Assembly: GCA_019307665.1 (NCBI GenBank) | Contig: JAFDJC010000229.1 | Span: 1 to 5,225, forward strand | DNA from: Deltaproteobacteria bacterium | GTDB taxonomy: Bacteria > Desulfobacterota > Desulfobacteria > Desulfobacterales > SURF-7 | Length of the DNA: 5,225 bases | Reading direction: 5' to 3' | Part shown: positions 5,204 through 5,225 of the stretch, piece by piece | How the letters are laid out: the number at the start of each line of letters is the position of its first letter | Position numbering within the stretch: the first letter of the stretch is position 1 | Notes under the pieces: model-generated | Told to the model about the DNA's origin: nothing | Databases searched by the model: none | What the model saw: only the letters and a program-made list of their open reading frames with translations | Program-made: the position numbers and the translations under genes

Positions 5204-5225
5204 ATGAGCAGAAAACATAACAATA
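5204..5225 (+). CDS. Possible start of a rightward gene, truncated by the window edge
   Basis: ATG 5204 opens a frame reading MSRKHNN to the end of the window. GCGGAG (5188-5193) lies 10 nt upstream and is a moderate ribosome binding site. An in-frame TAA directly precedes the ATG, so the gene cannot start further upstream in this frame. Only seven codons are visible, so no function can be offered. It would be divergent from groES. Confidence 0.35.

Overview
The window looks like chromosome from an anaerobic Desulfobacterota (deltaproteobacterial, Desulfobacterales-like) bacterium. This rests on the general flavour of the GroEL, GroES and epimerase proteins, moderate GC content and a long repeat-bearing intergenic region. 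No phylogenetic marker was searched, so the assignment is tentative. All four confident genes lie on the minus strand and read right to left.

Region by region: positions 4284-5203 are a gene-poor stretch of about 0.9 kb. It holds a probable repeat element with inverted ends (4821-5103), a good sigma70-like promoter facing groES (4613-4640), and a groES leader that can fold so as to hide the groES ribosome binding site (4291-4346). Next come groES (3996-4283) and groEL (2304-3959), 36 bp apart and each with a strong Shine-Dalgarno sequence. The pair ends at a textbook intrinsic terminator (2188-2240). Beyond it lie a probable UDP-glucuronate 4-epimerase (1182-2150) and, 26 bp further, a polytopic membrane protein of the lysylphosphatidylglycerol synthase TM / flippase-like family (121-1155). 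These end at a second terminator (81-116). At the extreme right edge a possible rightward gene begins at 5204, diverging from groES.

Functionally there are two units. One is the chaperonin operon: the GroES lid and GroEL barrel for ATP-driven protein folding. The other is a two-gene envelope or glycan unit: a sugar-nucleotide epimerase that supplies UDP-galacturonate from UDP-glucuronate, and a membrane protein of a family tied to lipid or glycan handling. A strong terminator lies between the units, so they are probably neighbours by chance rather than partners.

The most interesting signal is the groES leader. A 13-bp helix with one bulged G, including a run of U residues opposite the GGAGGAG Shine-Dalgarno, resembles a FourU-type RNA thermometer. 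I saw no CIRCE operator and no convincing sigma32 promoter, so a post-transcriptional heat switch is an attractive inference. The second is the 283-bp inverted-repeat element, which resembles a non-autonomous mobile or dispersed repeat.
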